Positions 1-9,112 are shown, counted from the first letter of the stretch. The stretch is 64,000 bases of DNA from Brevibacterium sp. W7.2 (GCF_018137945.1 NZ_CP073089.1:558001-622000), one strand, 5' to 3'. Notes: generated by a model from the sequence alone, not told the origin. Program-made: numbers and translations.

Positions 1-799
1 TCGGATCGAGCGGTGGGATGCCCTGGTTCGGTTCGACCATGATCCCGTCGGCGACAGCCTCGGCGAAGGGGGTGTCGGACTTGAGGACATCGAAGATCTT
101 CACCGGGTCGACCTGTTTGAGGTGGAGGTAGCCGATCCGCGAGGGATGGTCGGCGATGAGCTTGAGGTTGTCCCCGCCGTAGTAGGAGAAGTGCCCGGTG
201 TCGAGGCAGAGGTTCGTGTACGCCTCATCGGTGAGCTCGAGGAACCGCTCGACCTCCGAATGGGTGCCGACGTGGGAGTCCGCGTGGGAGTGGAACTGCT
301 GGTGGAGGCCGAACTCCTCCTCGAGGGCCCGACCGAGACGGTCGTGGCCGGCCGCCAGGCGCGTCCAGCCCTCGGCGTCGAGGGTGCGCGGTTCGAGGAC
401 CTCGCTCGTGGCGTCGGAGCGCCACAGGTCGGGGATGACGACGATGTGCTCGCCGCCGAGCTCCTGCGTCAGCGCCGCGATCTTCTCGACCTGCGCCCAC
501 GCGCGACCCCACTGGTCATCGGTCTTGTGGAAGCCGGTGAAGACGGTGCCGCCGGAGAGCTTGAGGCCGCGGGAGTCGAGTTCCTCGCGCAGCTGGGCGG
601 GGTCGGTGGGCAGATAGCCGTAGGGTCCGAGCTCGATCCACGTGTAGCCGGCAGCGGCGACCTCGTCGAGGAAGCGCTGCCACGGCACCTGTCCGGGATG
701 GTCGGGGAACCACACGCCCCACGAGTCCGGGGCCGTGCCGATGCGCAGGGTCTGGGGGCGGGGCGCGGTGTCGGCCGGTGTCGGCGTCGTCGTGGTCAT
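1..799 (-). CDS. IolE/IolH-like TIM-barrel sugar isomerase or inosose dehydratase (3' part missing)
   Basis: The gene runs off the left edge, and 266 codons are visible from an ATG at 799. The N-terminus reads GTAPDSWGVWFPDHPGQV and the body has the AP-endonuclease-2 TIM-barrel pattern. Putative metal-binding segments are FHSHADSH, CLDTGHF, YLHLKQVD and VEPNQG. In this family such proteins are myo-inosose-2 dehydratases (IolE) or related inositol-pathway isomerases. It lies 89 bp downstream of iolD in the same orientation, so it is probably the last visible gene of the iol operon. The family call is firm; whether it is the dehydratase or an IolH-type isomerase is not decidable here. The 89-bp gap contains a short direct repeat (GGTCACAGCAGCGG-like, around 868-898). 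Confidence 0.8.
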   Translation of the reverse strand, partial: MTTTTPTPADTAPRPQTLRIGTAPDSWGVWFPDHPGQVPWQRFLDEVAAAGYTWIELGPYGYLPTDPAQLREELDSRGLKLSGGTVFTGFHKTDDQWGRAWAQVEKIAALTQELGGEHIVVIPDLWRSDATSEVLEPRTLDAEGWTRLAAGHDRLGRALEEEFGLHQQFHSHADSHVGTHSEVERFLELTDEAYTNLCLDTGHFSYYGGDNLKLIADHPSRIGYLHLKQVDPVKIFDVLKSDTPFAEAVADGIMVEPNQGIPPLDP

Positions 800-888
800 G
801 TCAGTGATCCTTCGGGTGCGGTTCGGGTCGGTGGTCGGCGTGCTCATCGCCGCAGCAGCGGTGGTCGCGGTCACAGCAGCGGGCGCGG

Positions 889-2859
889 TCACAGCAGCGG
901 CCTCTGCTTCTTCACGGCGATCTCGTACTCCTCGCGGGCGGCCTGCGTGTCCGACATCGTTGAGGTCTCGGCGACGGGGACGTCCCACCAGCCCTCGCCG
1001 TCGGGGGCGTAGACGAGCGGGTCGGAGTCGATGTGGATGAGCGTCGAGGTCGGTGCCTCACGGGCGGCGGCGACCGCCTCGGCGAGTCGGGTGCTCGCGT
1101 CCGGGCCCGGCGCGATCTCGACGACGTCGATCCCGTAGGAACGGGCGTTGGCGGCGAGATCGACGGGGAGGACCTCGTCGGTGCGGAAATCGGTCGCCTC
1201 GGCGTCGTACTTCCGGTACCACGTCCCGAACCGGGGCGCGCCCACGGTCTCGGAGAGGTGCCCGATCGACGCGTACCCGTGGTTCTGGACGAGGACGACG
1301 ATGAGCTTGAGGCCCTCGGCGACGGCGGTGACGAGCTCGGTGTGGAGCATGAGGTAGGAGCCGTCGCCGACCATGACGATCGCGTTCCGATCCGCGGCCT
1401 CGACGGCGCTGCCGTCGGGTGGCACGGTCGAACCGTCGTCACCCTCTGCGGCGACGAGCGCATCGGCGGCGTCGATCGCGCGTCGCACGCCGAGCCCTCC
1501 GGCGATCTCGTAGCCCATGCATGAGAAGGCGTACTCGACGTGGTAGCCGAGGGGATCGCGGGTGCGCCAGAGTTTCTGCAGGTCACCGGGCAGGGAACCG
1601 GCGGCCTGGATGACGACGTCGCGAGGGCCGGCGGCGCGATTCACCGCGCCGATGATCTCCGCCTGGCCCGGCAGCGCGGCCGGCGTCGGCGCCACCGCGG
1701 CATCGACCGTCGCCGTCCACGCATCGCGTTCGGTCTCGACCCGACGCCGCAGCTCGGTGCTCACCCGATGATCGCCGAGGTGCTCGCGGAGACCGCGGAT
1801 GCCCTCCCTGGCATCGGCGACGATGGGGAAGCGGCTGCCGTGCTTGAACGCGTCGAAGCCGGCGACGTTGAGGTTGACGAAGCGGACGTCCGGGTGGCCG
1901 AACACCGTGCGGCTGGCCGTCGTGAAGTCGCTGTAGCGGGTGCCGATGCCGATGACGACATCGGCGTCGGCGGCGATCCGATTGGCGGCCGTCGACCCCG
2001 TCGCCCCGATCCCGCCGAGGTTGAGGGGATGATTCCAGTCGAGCACCCCGCCGCCGGCCTGGGTCGTGGCGACGGGGATGCCCGTCGCCTCGGCGAAGGT
2101 GCGCAGCTCGTCCTCGGCACCGGAGTAGAGGACGCCGCCACCGGCGATGATGAGCGGGGTCTGCGCCTCCTCGATCGCCGCGACCGCGCGGGTGAGCGGC
2201 CCCCACTCCGGCAGCGGCCGGCGCAGATGCCAGTCGCGTTCGGCGAGGAACTCCTCGGGGACCTCGAGGGTCTCGGCCTGGACGTCCTCGGGCAGGGCGA
2301 TCGTCACCGCACCGGTCTCGGCCGGGTCGGTGAGCACACGCATCGCGGCCAGGGCGATCGAGAAGAGCTGCTCGGGCCGGTCGACCCGGTCGAAGAACCG
2401 CGACAACGGCCGGAACGCGTCGGTGACCTGCAGTGATGTGTCGTGGGGGTGTTCGAGCTGCTGGAGCACGGGATCGGCCACCCGAGTGGCGAACGTGTCG
2501 GAGGGCAGGAGGAGGGCGGGCATCCGGTTCGCGGTCGCCAGAGCCGCGCCCGTGAGCATGTTCGCCGCCCCCGGTCCGACCGAGGCCGCCGAGGCGAACG
2601 TCGACCGGCGCCGATTCATCCGCGCGAAGCCGACGGACTCGTGGACCATCGCCTGTTCGTTGCGGGCCTGGTGGTAGGGCATCGCCCCCGGGTCGTCGTG
2701 CGCGAGCTGGCGCAGCGCCTGCCCGATGCCGGCGACATTGCCGTGGCCGAAGATCCCGAAGGTGCCCGCGATCGTCCGCTGCCGGATGTCCCCGTCGACG
2801 GTGTACTGGCGGGAGAGGAAGGTCATCAGCGCTTGGGCGACCGTCATCGTCGTGGTCAT
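889..2859 (-). CDS. iolD: 3D-(3,5/4)-trihydroxycyclohexane-1,2-dione hydrolase
   Basis: This 656-residue thiamine-diphosphate enzyme opens the ring of trihydroxycyclohexane-dione to 5-deoxy-glucuronate in inositol breakdown. The three ThDP-enzyme domains are evident: an N-terminal Pyr domain with FGIFGHGNVAGIGQAL, a central domain, and a C-terminal PP domain with the cofactor motif GDGSYLMLHTEL followed by VLVQNHGYASIG. Length agrees with IolD (about 640). The ATG at 2859 was chosen because it starts 1 nt after the iolB stop codon; the frame stays open upstream but there lies antisense-free within iolB in another frame, so that extension is not real. The tail EYEIAVKKQRPLL is typical of the family. 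Confidence 0.93.
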   Translation of the reverse strand: MTTTMTVAQALMTFLSRQYTVDGDIRQRTIAGTFGIFGHGNVAGIGQALRQLAHDDPGAMPYHQARNEQAMVHESVGFARMNRRRSTFASAASVGPGAANMLTGAALATANRMPALLLPSDTFATRVADPVLQQLEHPHDTSLQVTDAFRPLSRFFDRVDRPEQLFSIALAAMRVLTDPAETGAVTIALPEDVQAETLEVPEEFLAERDWHLRRPLPEWGPLTRAVAAIEEAQTPLIIAGGGVLYSGAEDELRTFAEATGIPVATTQAGGGVLDWNHPLNLGGIGATGSTAANRIAADADVVIGIGTRYSDFTTASRTVFGHPDVRFVNLNVAGFDAFKHGSRFPIVADAREGIRGLREHLGDHRVSTELRRRVETERDAWTATVDAAVAPTPAALPGQAEIIGAVNRAAGPRDVVIQAAGSLPGDLQKLWRTRDPLGYHVEYAFSCMGYEIAGGLGVRRAIDAADALVAAEGDDGSTVPPDGSAVEAADRNAIVMVGDGSYLMLHTELVTAVAEGLKLIVVLVQNHGYASIGHLSETVGAPRFGTWYRKYDAEATDFRTDEVLPVDLAANARSYGIDVVEIAPGPDASTRLAEAVAAAREAPTSTLIHIDSDPLVYAPDGEGWWDVPVAETSTMSDTQAAREEYEIAVKKQRPLL

Positions 2860-2860
2860 C

Positions 2861-3820
2861 TCAGTTCTCCTCCGTCGCATCTGCAGTCTCACGCCCGTAG
2901 GGCAGCCGGTCGTCGAACTCCTGGCCCTCCCACTGCTCCCGCACCCAGCCGTGCGCCGGATCATCGGAGATGAGCCACACGCGCTCGGGGTCGGGGCCGG
3001 CCATGACGTTGAGGTAGTAGTTGTCATAGCCCGGGGCGGCCGCGAGCGGCCCGTGATAGCCGAAGGGGACGAGGGCGACGTCGCCGGTGCGCACGATCGC
3101 CGAGGTCTCGATCTCCCCGGCCGGGGACGAATACGTCGTGAAGAGGGCGAACGGGTCGGCGGACGCGGGGGCGTCGACACCGCGGGAGACGGCCGTCTCG
3201 AAGTAGTAGATCTCCTCGAGGCGGGACTCCTCTCCGGCGATCGCCTCGTCGTGCTTGTGGGGCGGGAAGGACGACCAGTTCTCCGCGGGCGTGATGACCT
3301 CGCACGCGATGATCTTCACGCAGTCGAGTCCCGCGGGGGTCGCGAAGTTGTGGACCTGGCGGCTCGAGCGGCCCGCACCGCGGAGTTCGACGGGGACTTC
3401 GGCGGCGGTGAGGAACTGGACCGGGCGGGTCTCCGTCGTCGGGGCCTCGCAGACCGCAAGGCGACCGACCCCGCGCAGGCTCGCCGAGGCGCCCGTGGGC
3501 AGGTAGAGGCAGTCCGCGGGACCGTGGAAGACCGAGGGCCGGCCGGTCAGCGCCTGCGTTCCGGTCGTGCCGTCGGCCAGGGCGTAGTCGACGGTGAACG
3601 CCTCCCCGCTCAGCGGAACGATGACCCGTTCGACCGCCTCGGCGGGCAGATCGATGCTGCCGTCGCGGTCCCCGCTGCCGTCAGTCTCCGTGGGGACCGG
3701 ACCGCCGAGGTCGGCGATCTTCAGCCCCGTGTGCGCCCAGCCCTCGAACGTCGCGTCGACGTTCGATTCGAAGCCGTCACGGGCGAGCGTTCCGCGGGGG
3801 TGGAACCATTCGTTGGTCAT
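2861..3820 (-). CDS. iolB: 5-deoxy-glucuronate isomerase
   Basis: This 319-residue bicupin isomerises 5-deoxy-D-glucuronate to 5-dehydro-2-deoxy-D-gluconate, the step between IolD and IolC. The KduI/IolB signature is clear, with the metal-site segment SSFPPHKHDE and the following EEIYYFE. Later segments VPFGYHGPLAAAPGYDNYYLNVMAG are typical of the family. The start ATG at 3820 overlaps the stop of the upstream aldolase gene (ATGA), which fixes the start and suggests translational coupling. Confidence 0.93.
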   Translation of the reverse strand: MTNEWFHPRGTLARDGFESNVDATFEGWAHTGLKIADLGGPVPTETDGSGDRDGSIDLPAEAVERVIVPLSGEAFTVDYALADGTTGTQALTGRPSVFHGPADCLYLPTGASASLRGVGRLAVCEAPTTETRPVQFLTAAEVPVELRGAGRSSRQVHNFATPAGLDCVKIIACEVITPAENWSSFPPHKHDEAIAGEESRLEEIYYFETAVSRGVDAPASADPFALFTTYSSPAGEIETSAIVRTGDVALVPFGYHGPLAAAPGYDNYYLNVMAGPDPERVWLISDDPAHGWVREQWEGQEFDDRLPYGRETADATEEN

Positions 3821-4728
3821 GCTGTGGCCCTCTCGGATCCGTGGACGAGCGCGGCGGCGCGGTCGACGGCCCCGGCGACGTCGCCGTCGGCGGGGTAGAC
3901 GATCGAGCGGCCGATGACGAGACCGCGCACTCCCGGCAGTGCCAGCGCTGCCTCCCAGCTGCGGAACGTCGCCTCCGGGTCGTTCGAGCGCTCGCCGCCG
4001 AGGAGGAGGGTCGGCAGGGTCGTCGCGGCGAGGACGCGCTCCATGTCGTCGACGACGGGGATCTTCAGCCACGTGTGCGCCGAGGTGGTGCCGAGTCCCT
4101 GGGCGATGCCGATCGAGGTGATGACGGCCTCGGGGGTGAGGAGGTTGCGGACCTTCCCGTCGACCCATTCGCTGAGGAAGGGCTCGAGCATGACGGGGAT
4201 GTCGTGCTCGGCGCACGCGTTGATGGCGTGGGCGTTGGCCTCGAGCGCCGAGGCGGTCGCCGGGTCGCCGAGGCTGATGCGCAGGAGGGTCTTCGCGAGG
4301 TCGATGCCGTCGCGGGCCATGCCGGCGGCGGTGTGGCCGGTGAAGCGGTCGTCGATCTCGAAACCGGAGCCGGCGAGCCCGCCGCGGTTCATCGAGCCGA
4401 CGGCGAGCCGGTTCTCGAGGCAGCCGAGGAACGCGAGGTCGTCGAGGATGTCGGGGGTGGCGAGGACTCCGTCGACGCCGGGGCGGGCCAGTGCGGTCGC
4501 GAGCCGCTCGAGGAGGTCTGCGCGGTCGGCCATCGCGAGCGGGTCGTCGCCGACCTTGTTCGCGCCGCGGGCGGGATGGTCGGCGGCGACGATGAAGAGG
4601 CGGGAGTCGCTGCCGCCGATCGAACGCCGCGTCCGGGCCGACCAGGCGGCGGAGATCGCGCCCGGGTCGTCGAAGCGGGCATCGCGGAGGCGGGCGAGCG
4701 CGGCGGGGGAGAGGGTGGAGGTCGGCAT
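3817..4728 (-). CDS. Cgl0159-type (beta/alpha)8 aldolase, likely the IolJ-equivalent step
   Basis: This 303-residue TIM-barrel protein resembles the class I aldolase-like family named after Corynebacterium Cgl0159, which is found in actinobacterial inositol operons. Segments include RLFIVAADHPARGANKVG near the N-terminus, MLEPFLSEW, TWLKIPVVDDM with a candidate Schiff-base lysine, and TLLLGGERSND. By context it probably cleaves 5-dehydro-2-deoxygluconate-6-phosphate to dihydroxyacetone phosphate and malonate semialdehyde; this role is inferred from its position between iolC and iolB. Its start shares one base with the iolC stop (TGATG), and its stop overlaps the iolB start. Confidence 0.85.
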   Translation of the reverse strand: MPTSTLSPAALARLRDARFDDPGAISAAWSARTRRSIGGSDSRLFIVAADHPARGANKVGDDPLAMADRADLLERLATALARPGVDGVLATPDILDDLAFLGCLENRLAVGSMNRGGLAGSGFEIDDRFTGHTAAGMARDGIDLAKTLLRISLGDPATASALEANAHAINACAEHDIPVMLEPFLSEWVDGKVRNLLTPEAVITSIGIAQGLGTTSAHTWLKIPVVDDMERVLAATTLPTLLLGGERSNDPEATFRSWEAALALPGVRGLVIGRSIVYPADGDVAGAVDRAAALVHGSERATA

Positions 4729-5771
4729 CAGCGGTCCTTCGATGTCGCGGCGGCGGGGGTCGTGGTGTCATTCGCCGAGGCGGTCGGGGTGGTTCCGACG
4801 ACGTCGGTGACCTCGGCGGTCGTGGGCATGGCGGTCGAGCATTCGCGGCGGGTCGCGACGATGGCGCCGGCGACGTTGGCGAAGCGCAGGAGGTAGTCGA
4901 GGTCCCAGCCGGCGAGCAGCCCGAAACACAGCGCACCGCCGAAGCCGTCGCCGGCGCCGAGGCCGTTGACGACGTCGACGGGGTAGGGCGGGACTTCGAC
5001 GCGCTCGGTCGCGGTCTTCGCGAGCACCCCCTTGGGTCCCTGCTTGACGATCGCGAGTTCGATGCCGCGTTCCAGCAGGGCGTCGGCGGCACGGTCGGGG
5101 TCGGTCTCGCCGACGGCGATCTCGCACTCCTCGCGGTTGCCCACGGCCACGGTGACATGCTCGAGGGCACGGCCCACCTCGGCGGTGGCGGTGGCCGGAT
5201 CGGACCAGAACATCGGGCGGTAGTCGAGGTCGAGGATCGTGTGCTCGGCGCGGCCCCGCGCCCGCCACGCGGCGTGGTGGGCCGTCCGGCTCGGTTCGCG
5301 GCTCAGCCCGGTGACGGTGGCCCAGAAGATCCGCGCCTGCGCGATCGCCGCGAGGTCGAGGTCGGCCTCAGTGATCGTGAGGTCGGGGGCGATCGGATCG
5401 CGGTAGAAGTAGAGCGGGAAGTCATCGGGCGGAAAGATCTCGCAGAACGTCACCGGCGTGTTGTGCTCGGAATCGGTGCCGACGAAGCGGTTGTCGACGC
5501 CGAGGCGGGTGAGCTCTGCCTTGAGGTAGCGCCCGAAGGGATCGTCGCCGGTCGCGGTGATGACGGCCGAGTCGAGCCCGTACCGTGCCGCGGCGACGGC
5601 GACGTTCGAGGCCGAACCGCCGAGGTATTTGCCGAAGGTCGCAACCTCGGCGAGGCCGACACCGTCCTGGAGCGGGTAGATGTCGACGCCGATCCGACCC
5701 ATGCTGACGAGGTCGAAGGGCGCAGTCGAGCCGGTGGTGGTCTGCGGCTCCGAGGAGGGTGCCTGGGGCAT
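4728..5771 (-). CDS. iolC: 5-dehydro-2-deoxygluconokinase
   Basis: This 347-residue PfkB-family kinase phosphorylates 5-dehydro-2-deoxygluconate. The first PfkB signature is YLGGSASNVAVAAARYG (about residues 50-66). The second is NGLGAGDGFGGAL, with the GAGD motif at about 272-275, whose Asp is the expected catalytic base. The SMGRIGVDIYPLQ opening is typical of IolC. About 30 extra low-complexity Ala/Thr residues close the protein. It is the first gene of the iolC-aldolase-iolB-iolD(-iolE-like) operon and lies directly downstream of two GntR operator candidates. Confidence 0.92.
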   Translation of the reverse strand: MPQAPSSEPQTTTGSTAPFDLVSMGRIGVDIYPLQDGVGLAEVATFGKYLGGSASNVAVAAARYGLDSAVITATGDDPFGRYLKAELTRLGVDNRFVGTDSEHNTPVTFCEIFPPDDFPLYFYRDPIAPDLTITEADLDLAAIAQARIFWATVTGLSREPSRTAHHAAWRARGRAEHTILDLDYRPMFWSDPATATAEVGRALEHVTVAVGNREECEIAVGETDPDRAADALLERGIELAIVKQGPKGVLAKTATERVEVPPYPVDVVNGLGAGDGFGGALCFGLLAGWDLDYLLRFANVAGAIVATRRECSTAMPTTAEVTDVVGTTPTASANDTTTPAAATSKDR

Positions 5772-5847
5772 GGGCGTTTCCGTTCCTTCCGTGCGGCGGC
5801 GTTGCCGTGAGTCCGTGGTCTGACGCAGTCCGAGCGGATGCTCAATC

Positions 5848-5878
5848 TTTGTCAGGACAAACTATTTGTCATGACAAT
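5848..5878. promoter_or_regulatory. Paired GntR-type operators upstream of iolC
   Basis: Two near-perfect palindromes lie 17 bp apart centre to centre: TTTGTCAGGACAAA (5848-5861) and TTTGTCATGACAAT (5865-5878), whose core TTGTCATGACAA is a perfect palindrome. The same TTTGTC-N2-GACAAA motif occurs twice upstream of the dehydrogenase gene at 9112. The AT-rich stretch stands out strongly from its surroundings and probably also contains the iolC promoter. The binding protein is inferred to be the GntR regulator encoded at 6098-6865. Confidence 0.7.
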
Positions 5879-6097
5879 ATCACTCTTGGAGGCCTGCGTC
5901 ACCCCCTTTTTTCGTCTCGGGGATCGTCTCGGCGATGCTGAGGATGGGGGCGCGTATCTGGCCGGCGCGCCGAGGGCCCGGCGGGGCAGATCGCTGCATG
6001 CCAGAACCCGGCGTGGCAGATCGCTGGGGCGACGACGGAGTCGGCGATCCGGCGCAGCTGCCCGCGGGGTCACCCCGCCGATCGCTGCGCCCGCGCG
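5879..6097. other. Non-coding spacer between the GntR gene and the iol operon
   Basis: With the operator region, this spacer makes up the 326 bp between iolC and the GntR stop. It contains two 20-bp direct repeats differing at one base (CCCGGCGGGGCAGATCGCTG near 5977 and CCCGGCGTGGCAGATCGCTG near 6008) and a further GATCGCTG. No convincing gene or terminator was seen. Confidence 0.4.
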
Positions 6098-6865
6098 TCA
6101 CCGGGCGACGAGGGTCGTCTCGAACGAGTAGAGATCGGGCCGGTAGCAGTGGTCTCCCCATTCGACGATCGCGCCGGAGTTGTCGAGTGCGGTCCGCTGC
6201 ATCGTCAGCAGCGGTGCCTCGGCGGGGGTGTCGAGGAGATCGGCTTCGTCGGAGGCGGCAGCGCGTGCGCCGATGCGCTGGTGGGCGACGGAGAAGACGA
6301 CCCCGCGCGCCCGCAGCGTCTCGTAGAGCCCGGTAGTGACGAGTTCGCCCGCCGTGATGTCGGTGAACGGCTCCGGCAGGATGTTGTGAAGGAGGGCGAG
6401 CGGAGTCGCCCCGATGAGCCGCAGTCGGCGCAGATGCAGCGTCGGTGCTCCCTCGGCGACGCCGAGGTGGTCGGCGGTGTCGCGGTCAGCGGCCATGACC
6501 TGGTGGGAGAGCACCGTCGTCGCCGGCTTGTTGCCCGACTTCTCGAGGTCCTCGTTGAGGCTCGTGAGATCGACGGCCCGGGCGACGGGTCGCTGGAGCA
6601 CCTGCGTGCCGACGCCGCGGCGGCGCACGAGCATCCCCTTGTCGACGAGGTCCTGGATCGCCTGGCGGATCGTCGGCCGGGACAGGCCGAGGCGCTTGGC
6701 CATCGACACCTCGTTCTCCAGCCTCGTGCCGGCGGCGAGATCGCCCGCGGCGATCGCGGCTTCGAGCCGGCGGGCGATCTGGACGTAGAGAGGCGTCGCA
6801 CCGCTCGCGCGGTCGAGGGGACCGAAGAACTCCTCGGTGAGCTCGATCTCGGGTGCACGCGCCAT
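6098..6865 (-). CDS. GntR/HutC-family transcriptional regulator of inositol-type catabolism
   Basis: This 255-residue regulator has an N-terminal winged helix (YVQIARRLEAAIAAGDL, then SRPTIRQAIQDLVDKG, about 25-80) and a C-terminal UTRA effector domain (about 100-250, ending DLYSFETTLVAR). The start ATG at 6865 is preceded by AAGGAG with a 5-nt spacer. It lies between the two catabolic units and 82 bp after the isomerase stop, so it may be read through from the 9112 promoter and be autoregulated. The four TTTGTC-N2-GACAAA palindromes nearby are its likely targets (inference). The effector is unknown; an inositol or a pathway intermediate is the obvious guess. Confidence 0.88.
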   Translation of the reverse strand: MARAPEIELTEEFFGPLDRASGATPLYVQIARRLEAAIAAGDLAAGTRLENEVSMAKRLGLSRPTIRQAIQDLVDKGMLVRRRGVGTQVLQRPVARAVDLTSLNEDLEKSGNKPATTVLSHQVMAADRDTADHLGVAEGAPTLHLRRLRLIGATPLALLHNILPEPFTDITAGELVTTGLYETLRARGVVFSVAHQRIGARAAASDEADLLDTPAEAPLLTMQRTALDNSGAIVEWGDHCYRPDLYSFETTLVAR

Positions 6866-6947
6866 GTTCTCTCCTTGTTCTCTCCCCGAGCTTACCGGGC
6901 GCGGACGCCCGCCCGACCGCCTCGGCGCACTGGACCTTCCGACGTTC

Positions 6948-7940
6948 TCACGCCACGTGACCACGGGCGGTGAGGAGCACCTCGGCGGCGGTTTCGAGTC
7001 CTTCGATCCGGCCGAGATCCTCGTCCTCGTGTTCGATGTGGACGGCCATGTCCGGGTCGACGGCGTGGAGGGCCGCGACGAACCGGTCCCAGAACGCCTG
7101 GTCGTGGCCGCGGCCGAGGGCGACGAAATCCCACGCCGACTCCGCAGGCCACCGGCTGATCGCCGCATCCCCGCGGATCCGCGTGATCCGGTCGCCGGTG
7201 AAGCGGGTGTGGCGGTCATCGAGGACGCCGTGGATCGCGGCGGCCGGATTGATCCGCACGTCCTTGGCGGCGGCATGATAGACCCGCTCGCCGAGGTGGT
7301 CGATCGCGGCGATCGGATCGATCCCCTGCCAGAAGAGGTGGGAGGGGTCCATCTCCGCGCCGATGCTCTCCGCGTCCGCGGCATCGATGAGGCGTTCGAG
7401 GGTCGCGGGATTGAAGACGAGGTTGTGCGGGTGCATCTCGATGGCGATCCTCACCCCGTGGTCGGCGGCGAGTCGGTCGAGGTCGCGCCACACGGGGACC
7501 GCGCGGGCCCACTGGTCGTCGAGGATGTCGAGGAGGGAGGACTCCCAGGGATTGACGATCCAGGTGGGAACGGCCGCCTCGGCGCCGGCCCCGGGAAGAC
7601 CGGACATCGTCACGACCCGGGTCTGGCCGAGTCGGTGCGCGACGCGGATCGCGCGGTCGATGTCGGCGAGAGTGGGCGGGCCGATGCGCGGATCCGGGTG
7701 GAGGGGATTGCCGTTGGCGTTGAGGCCCGCGAGTTCGACGCCCGCCTCGGCGAAGAGGCCGAGGTAGTCGTCGCGGGCGGTGTCGGAGGTCAGGATCTCA
7801 TCGATCGTCGGCATGTGGACGGGTGGGAGGAAGCCGCCGACGTTGATCTCCGCCGCGTCGAGGCCGAGGTCGCGGATCACGGCGAGCGCCTCGGGCAGCG
7901 GGCGATCGTGGAGGATCGCCGTGTAGACGCCGAACTTCAC
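6948..7940 (-). CDS. TIM-barrel sugar phosphate isomerase/epimerase
   Basis: This 330-residue protein of the AP-endonuclease-2 sugar isomerase family begins MKFGVYTAIL from a GTG. Likely metal ligands lie in IAIEMHPHN, GAEMDPSHL, VYHAAAKD and AVHIEHED. The gene overlaps the upstream dehydrogenase stop by GTGA, so the two are co-translated. Such dehydrogenase/isomerase pairs in inositol clusters handle keto-inositol or sugar epimerisation (IolG/IolI/IolH-like roles); the exact substrate cannot be read from sequence. Confidence 0.83.
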   Translation of the reverse strand: MKFGVYTAILHDRPLPEALAVIRDLGLDAAEINVGGFLPPVHMPTIDEILTSDTARDDYLGLFAEAGVELAGLNANGNPLHPDPRIGPPTLADIDRAIRVAHRLGQTRVVTMSGLPGAGAEAAVPTWIVNPWESSLLDILDDQWARAVPVWRDLDRLAADHGVRIAIEMHPHNLVFNPATLERLIDAADAESIGAEMDPSHLFWQGIDPIAAIDHLGERVYHAAAKDVRINPAAAIHGVLDDRHTRFTGDRITRIRGDAAISRWPAESAWDFVALGRGHDQAFWDRFVAALHAVDPDMAVHIEHEDEDLGRIEGLETAAEVLLTARGHVA

Positions 7941-9112
7941 GCCGTCACCTCCTCGCGGGCACCGGCGTGTGCCGCCGAGGCGATGACGGCGTCGCGCACC
8001 GCCAGGGCGTGAAGGCCCTCGCCGAAGGACGCGCAGCGGGGGAGGGAGTCGGCGGCGGGGCGACCGCCGACCTCCTGGAGGAAGGAGCGGGCCTGGAAGA
8101 CGAAGCCGTCGTTCTGGCCGATGCCGATGCCGGGGGCCGCCATCGGCAGGCCATCGGCGATGTAGGGGTGGGCGGGGCCGAGCTGGACCGTCGTCAGCCC
8201 GTCGCGCAGCGGGTCGCCGCTCGTCGTGCCGAGGTCGATCGAGCCGGGCGAGCGCATGTCGAAGCGGGCCGAGCCGTTCTCGCAGAAGACCTCGACGGCC
8301 AGCGTGTTCGGGTGGCCGGCCGAGATGCGCGAGACCTGGATCGTGCCCGATCCGGTGGGGAATTCGACGCCGAAGCCGGCGTAGTCGTCGTTGGTCACCG
8401 GCTCGTACTCATCGCTGACCTCGACGTGGTCGTGGCCGATGACGTGACCGAGCGGCAGCGGGCGTTCGGTGATCGCGGTGTGGAACCGGCCGCCGGAGAC
8501 CGCGAGGATCGGGCCGGCGATGAATTCGACGGTGTCGGTGAGGTGGCTGCCGAGGTCGGCAAGGGCCCCGGTGCCCATGTCGCCGGTGTAGCGCCAGCTC
8601 ATCGGGGCCAGCGGTGAGCACGCGTAGTCGGTCCAATAGTGGGCGTCGATGTGGTGGACGGGGCCCAGGGTGCCGTCGGCGACGAGTTCGGCGATCGCGG
8701 CGATCCCGGGTGCGCGGCGGAAGGTGAAGCCGAGTCGCGCAATCGTCGGTGCGGCCTCGGCCGCGGCGACCATCGCCTCGGCGTCGGGGATGGTGTCGGT
8801 CAGCGGCTTCTCGCACAGGACGTTCTTGCCGGCGGCGAGCAGGGCCTCGACGAGCTCGCGGTGGAGGGAGTTCGCGACGACGACGCTGACGATGTCGATG
8901 TCCTCGGCGTCGACGATGGTGCGCCAATCGGTGTCGTAGCGCTCGTAGCCGAAGTGGGCGGCGGCCGCCTCGGCGACCTCGGGGACCATGTCGCACACGG
9001 AGACGAGCCGGACCGGGGGAGTGGATTCGCTGGGGGCTGCGCGCCAGGCGGCGGCGTGTGCGCGACCGGCCATGCCTGCGCCGATGACGGCGACGCCGAG
9101 AGTGTTGACCAT
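7937..9112 (-). CDS. Gfo/Idh/MocA-family NAD(P)-dependent dehydrogenase (inositol/sugar type)
   Basis: This 391-residue oxidoreductase has an N-terminal Rossmann motif (VAVIGAGMAGRAHA), the family motif NVLCEKPL with the catalytic lysine, and GALADLGSHLTD with the usual His. The start ATG at 9112 is set by GAAGGAG with a 5-nt spacer; a longer in-frame start at 9151 would place that ribosome site inside the gene. It is probably an inositol 2-dehydrogenase or a related sugar dehydrogenase, judged from its position next to the iol operon and its shared operators. It is first in the operon with the isomerase and possibly the GntR gene. Confidence 0.88.
   Translation of the reverse strand: MVNTLGVAVIGAGMAGRAHAAAWRAAPSESTPPVRLVSVCDMVPEVAEAAAAHFGYERYDTDWRTIVDAEDIDIVSVVVANSLHRELVEALLAAGKNVLCEKPLTDTIPDAEAMVAAAEAAPTIARLGFTFRRAPGIAAIAELVADGTLGPVHHIDAHYWTDYACSPLAPMSWRYTGDMGTGALADLGSHLTDTVEFIAGPILAVSGGRFHTAITERPLPLGHVIGHDHVEVSDEYEPVTNDDYAGFGVEFPTGSGTIQVSRISAGHPNTLAVEVFCENGSARFDMRSPGSIDLGTTSGDPLRDGLTTVQLGPAHPYIADGLPMAAPGIGIGQNDGFVFQARSFLQEVGGRPAADSLPRCASFGEGLHALAVRDAVIASAAHAGAREEVTA

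Noticed and set aside
2860-3180. Upstream in-frame extension of iolD to 763 residues
   Set aside because: The extension is Arg/Pro/Ser-rich and overlaps the conserved iolB C-terminus in another frame; the ATG at 2859 follows the iolB stop by 1 nt.
3821-5170. Upstream in-frame extension of iolB to 769 residues
   Set aside because: It overlaps the aldolase and iolC in a different frame and has shadow composition; the ATGA overlap at 3817-3820 marks the true start.
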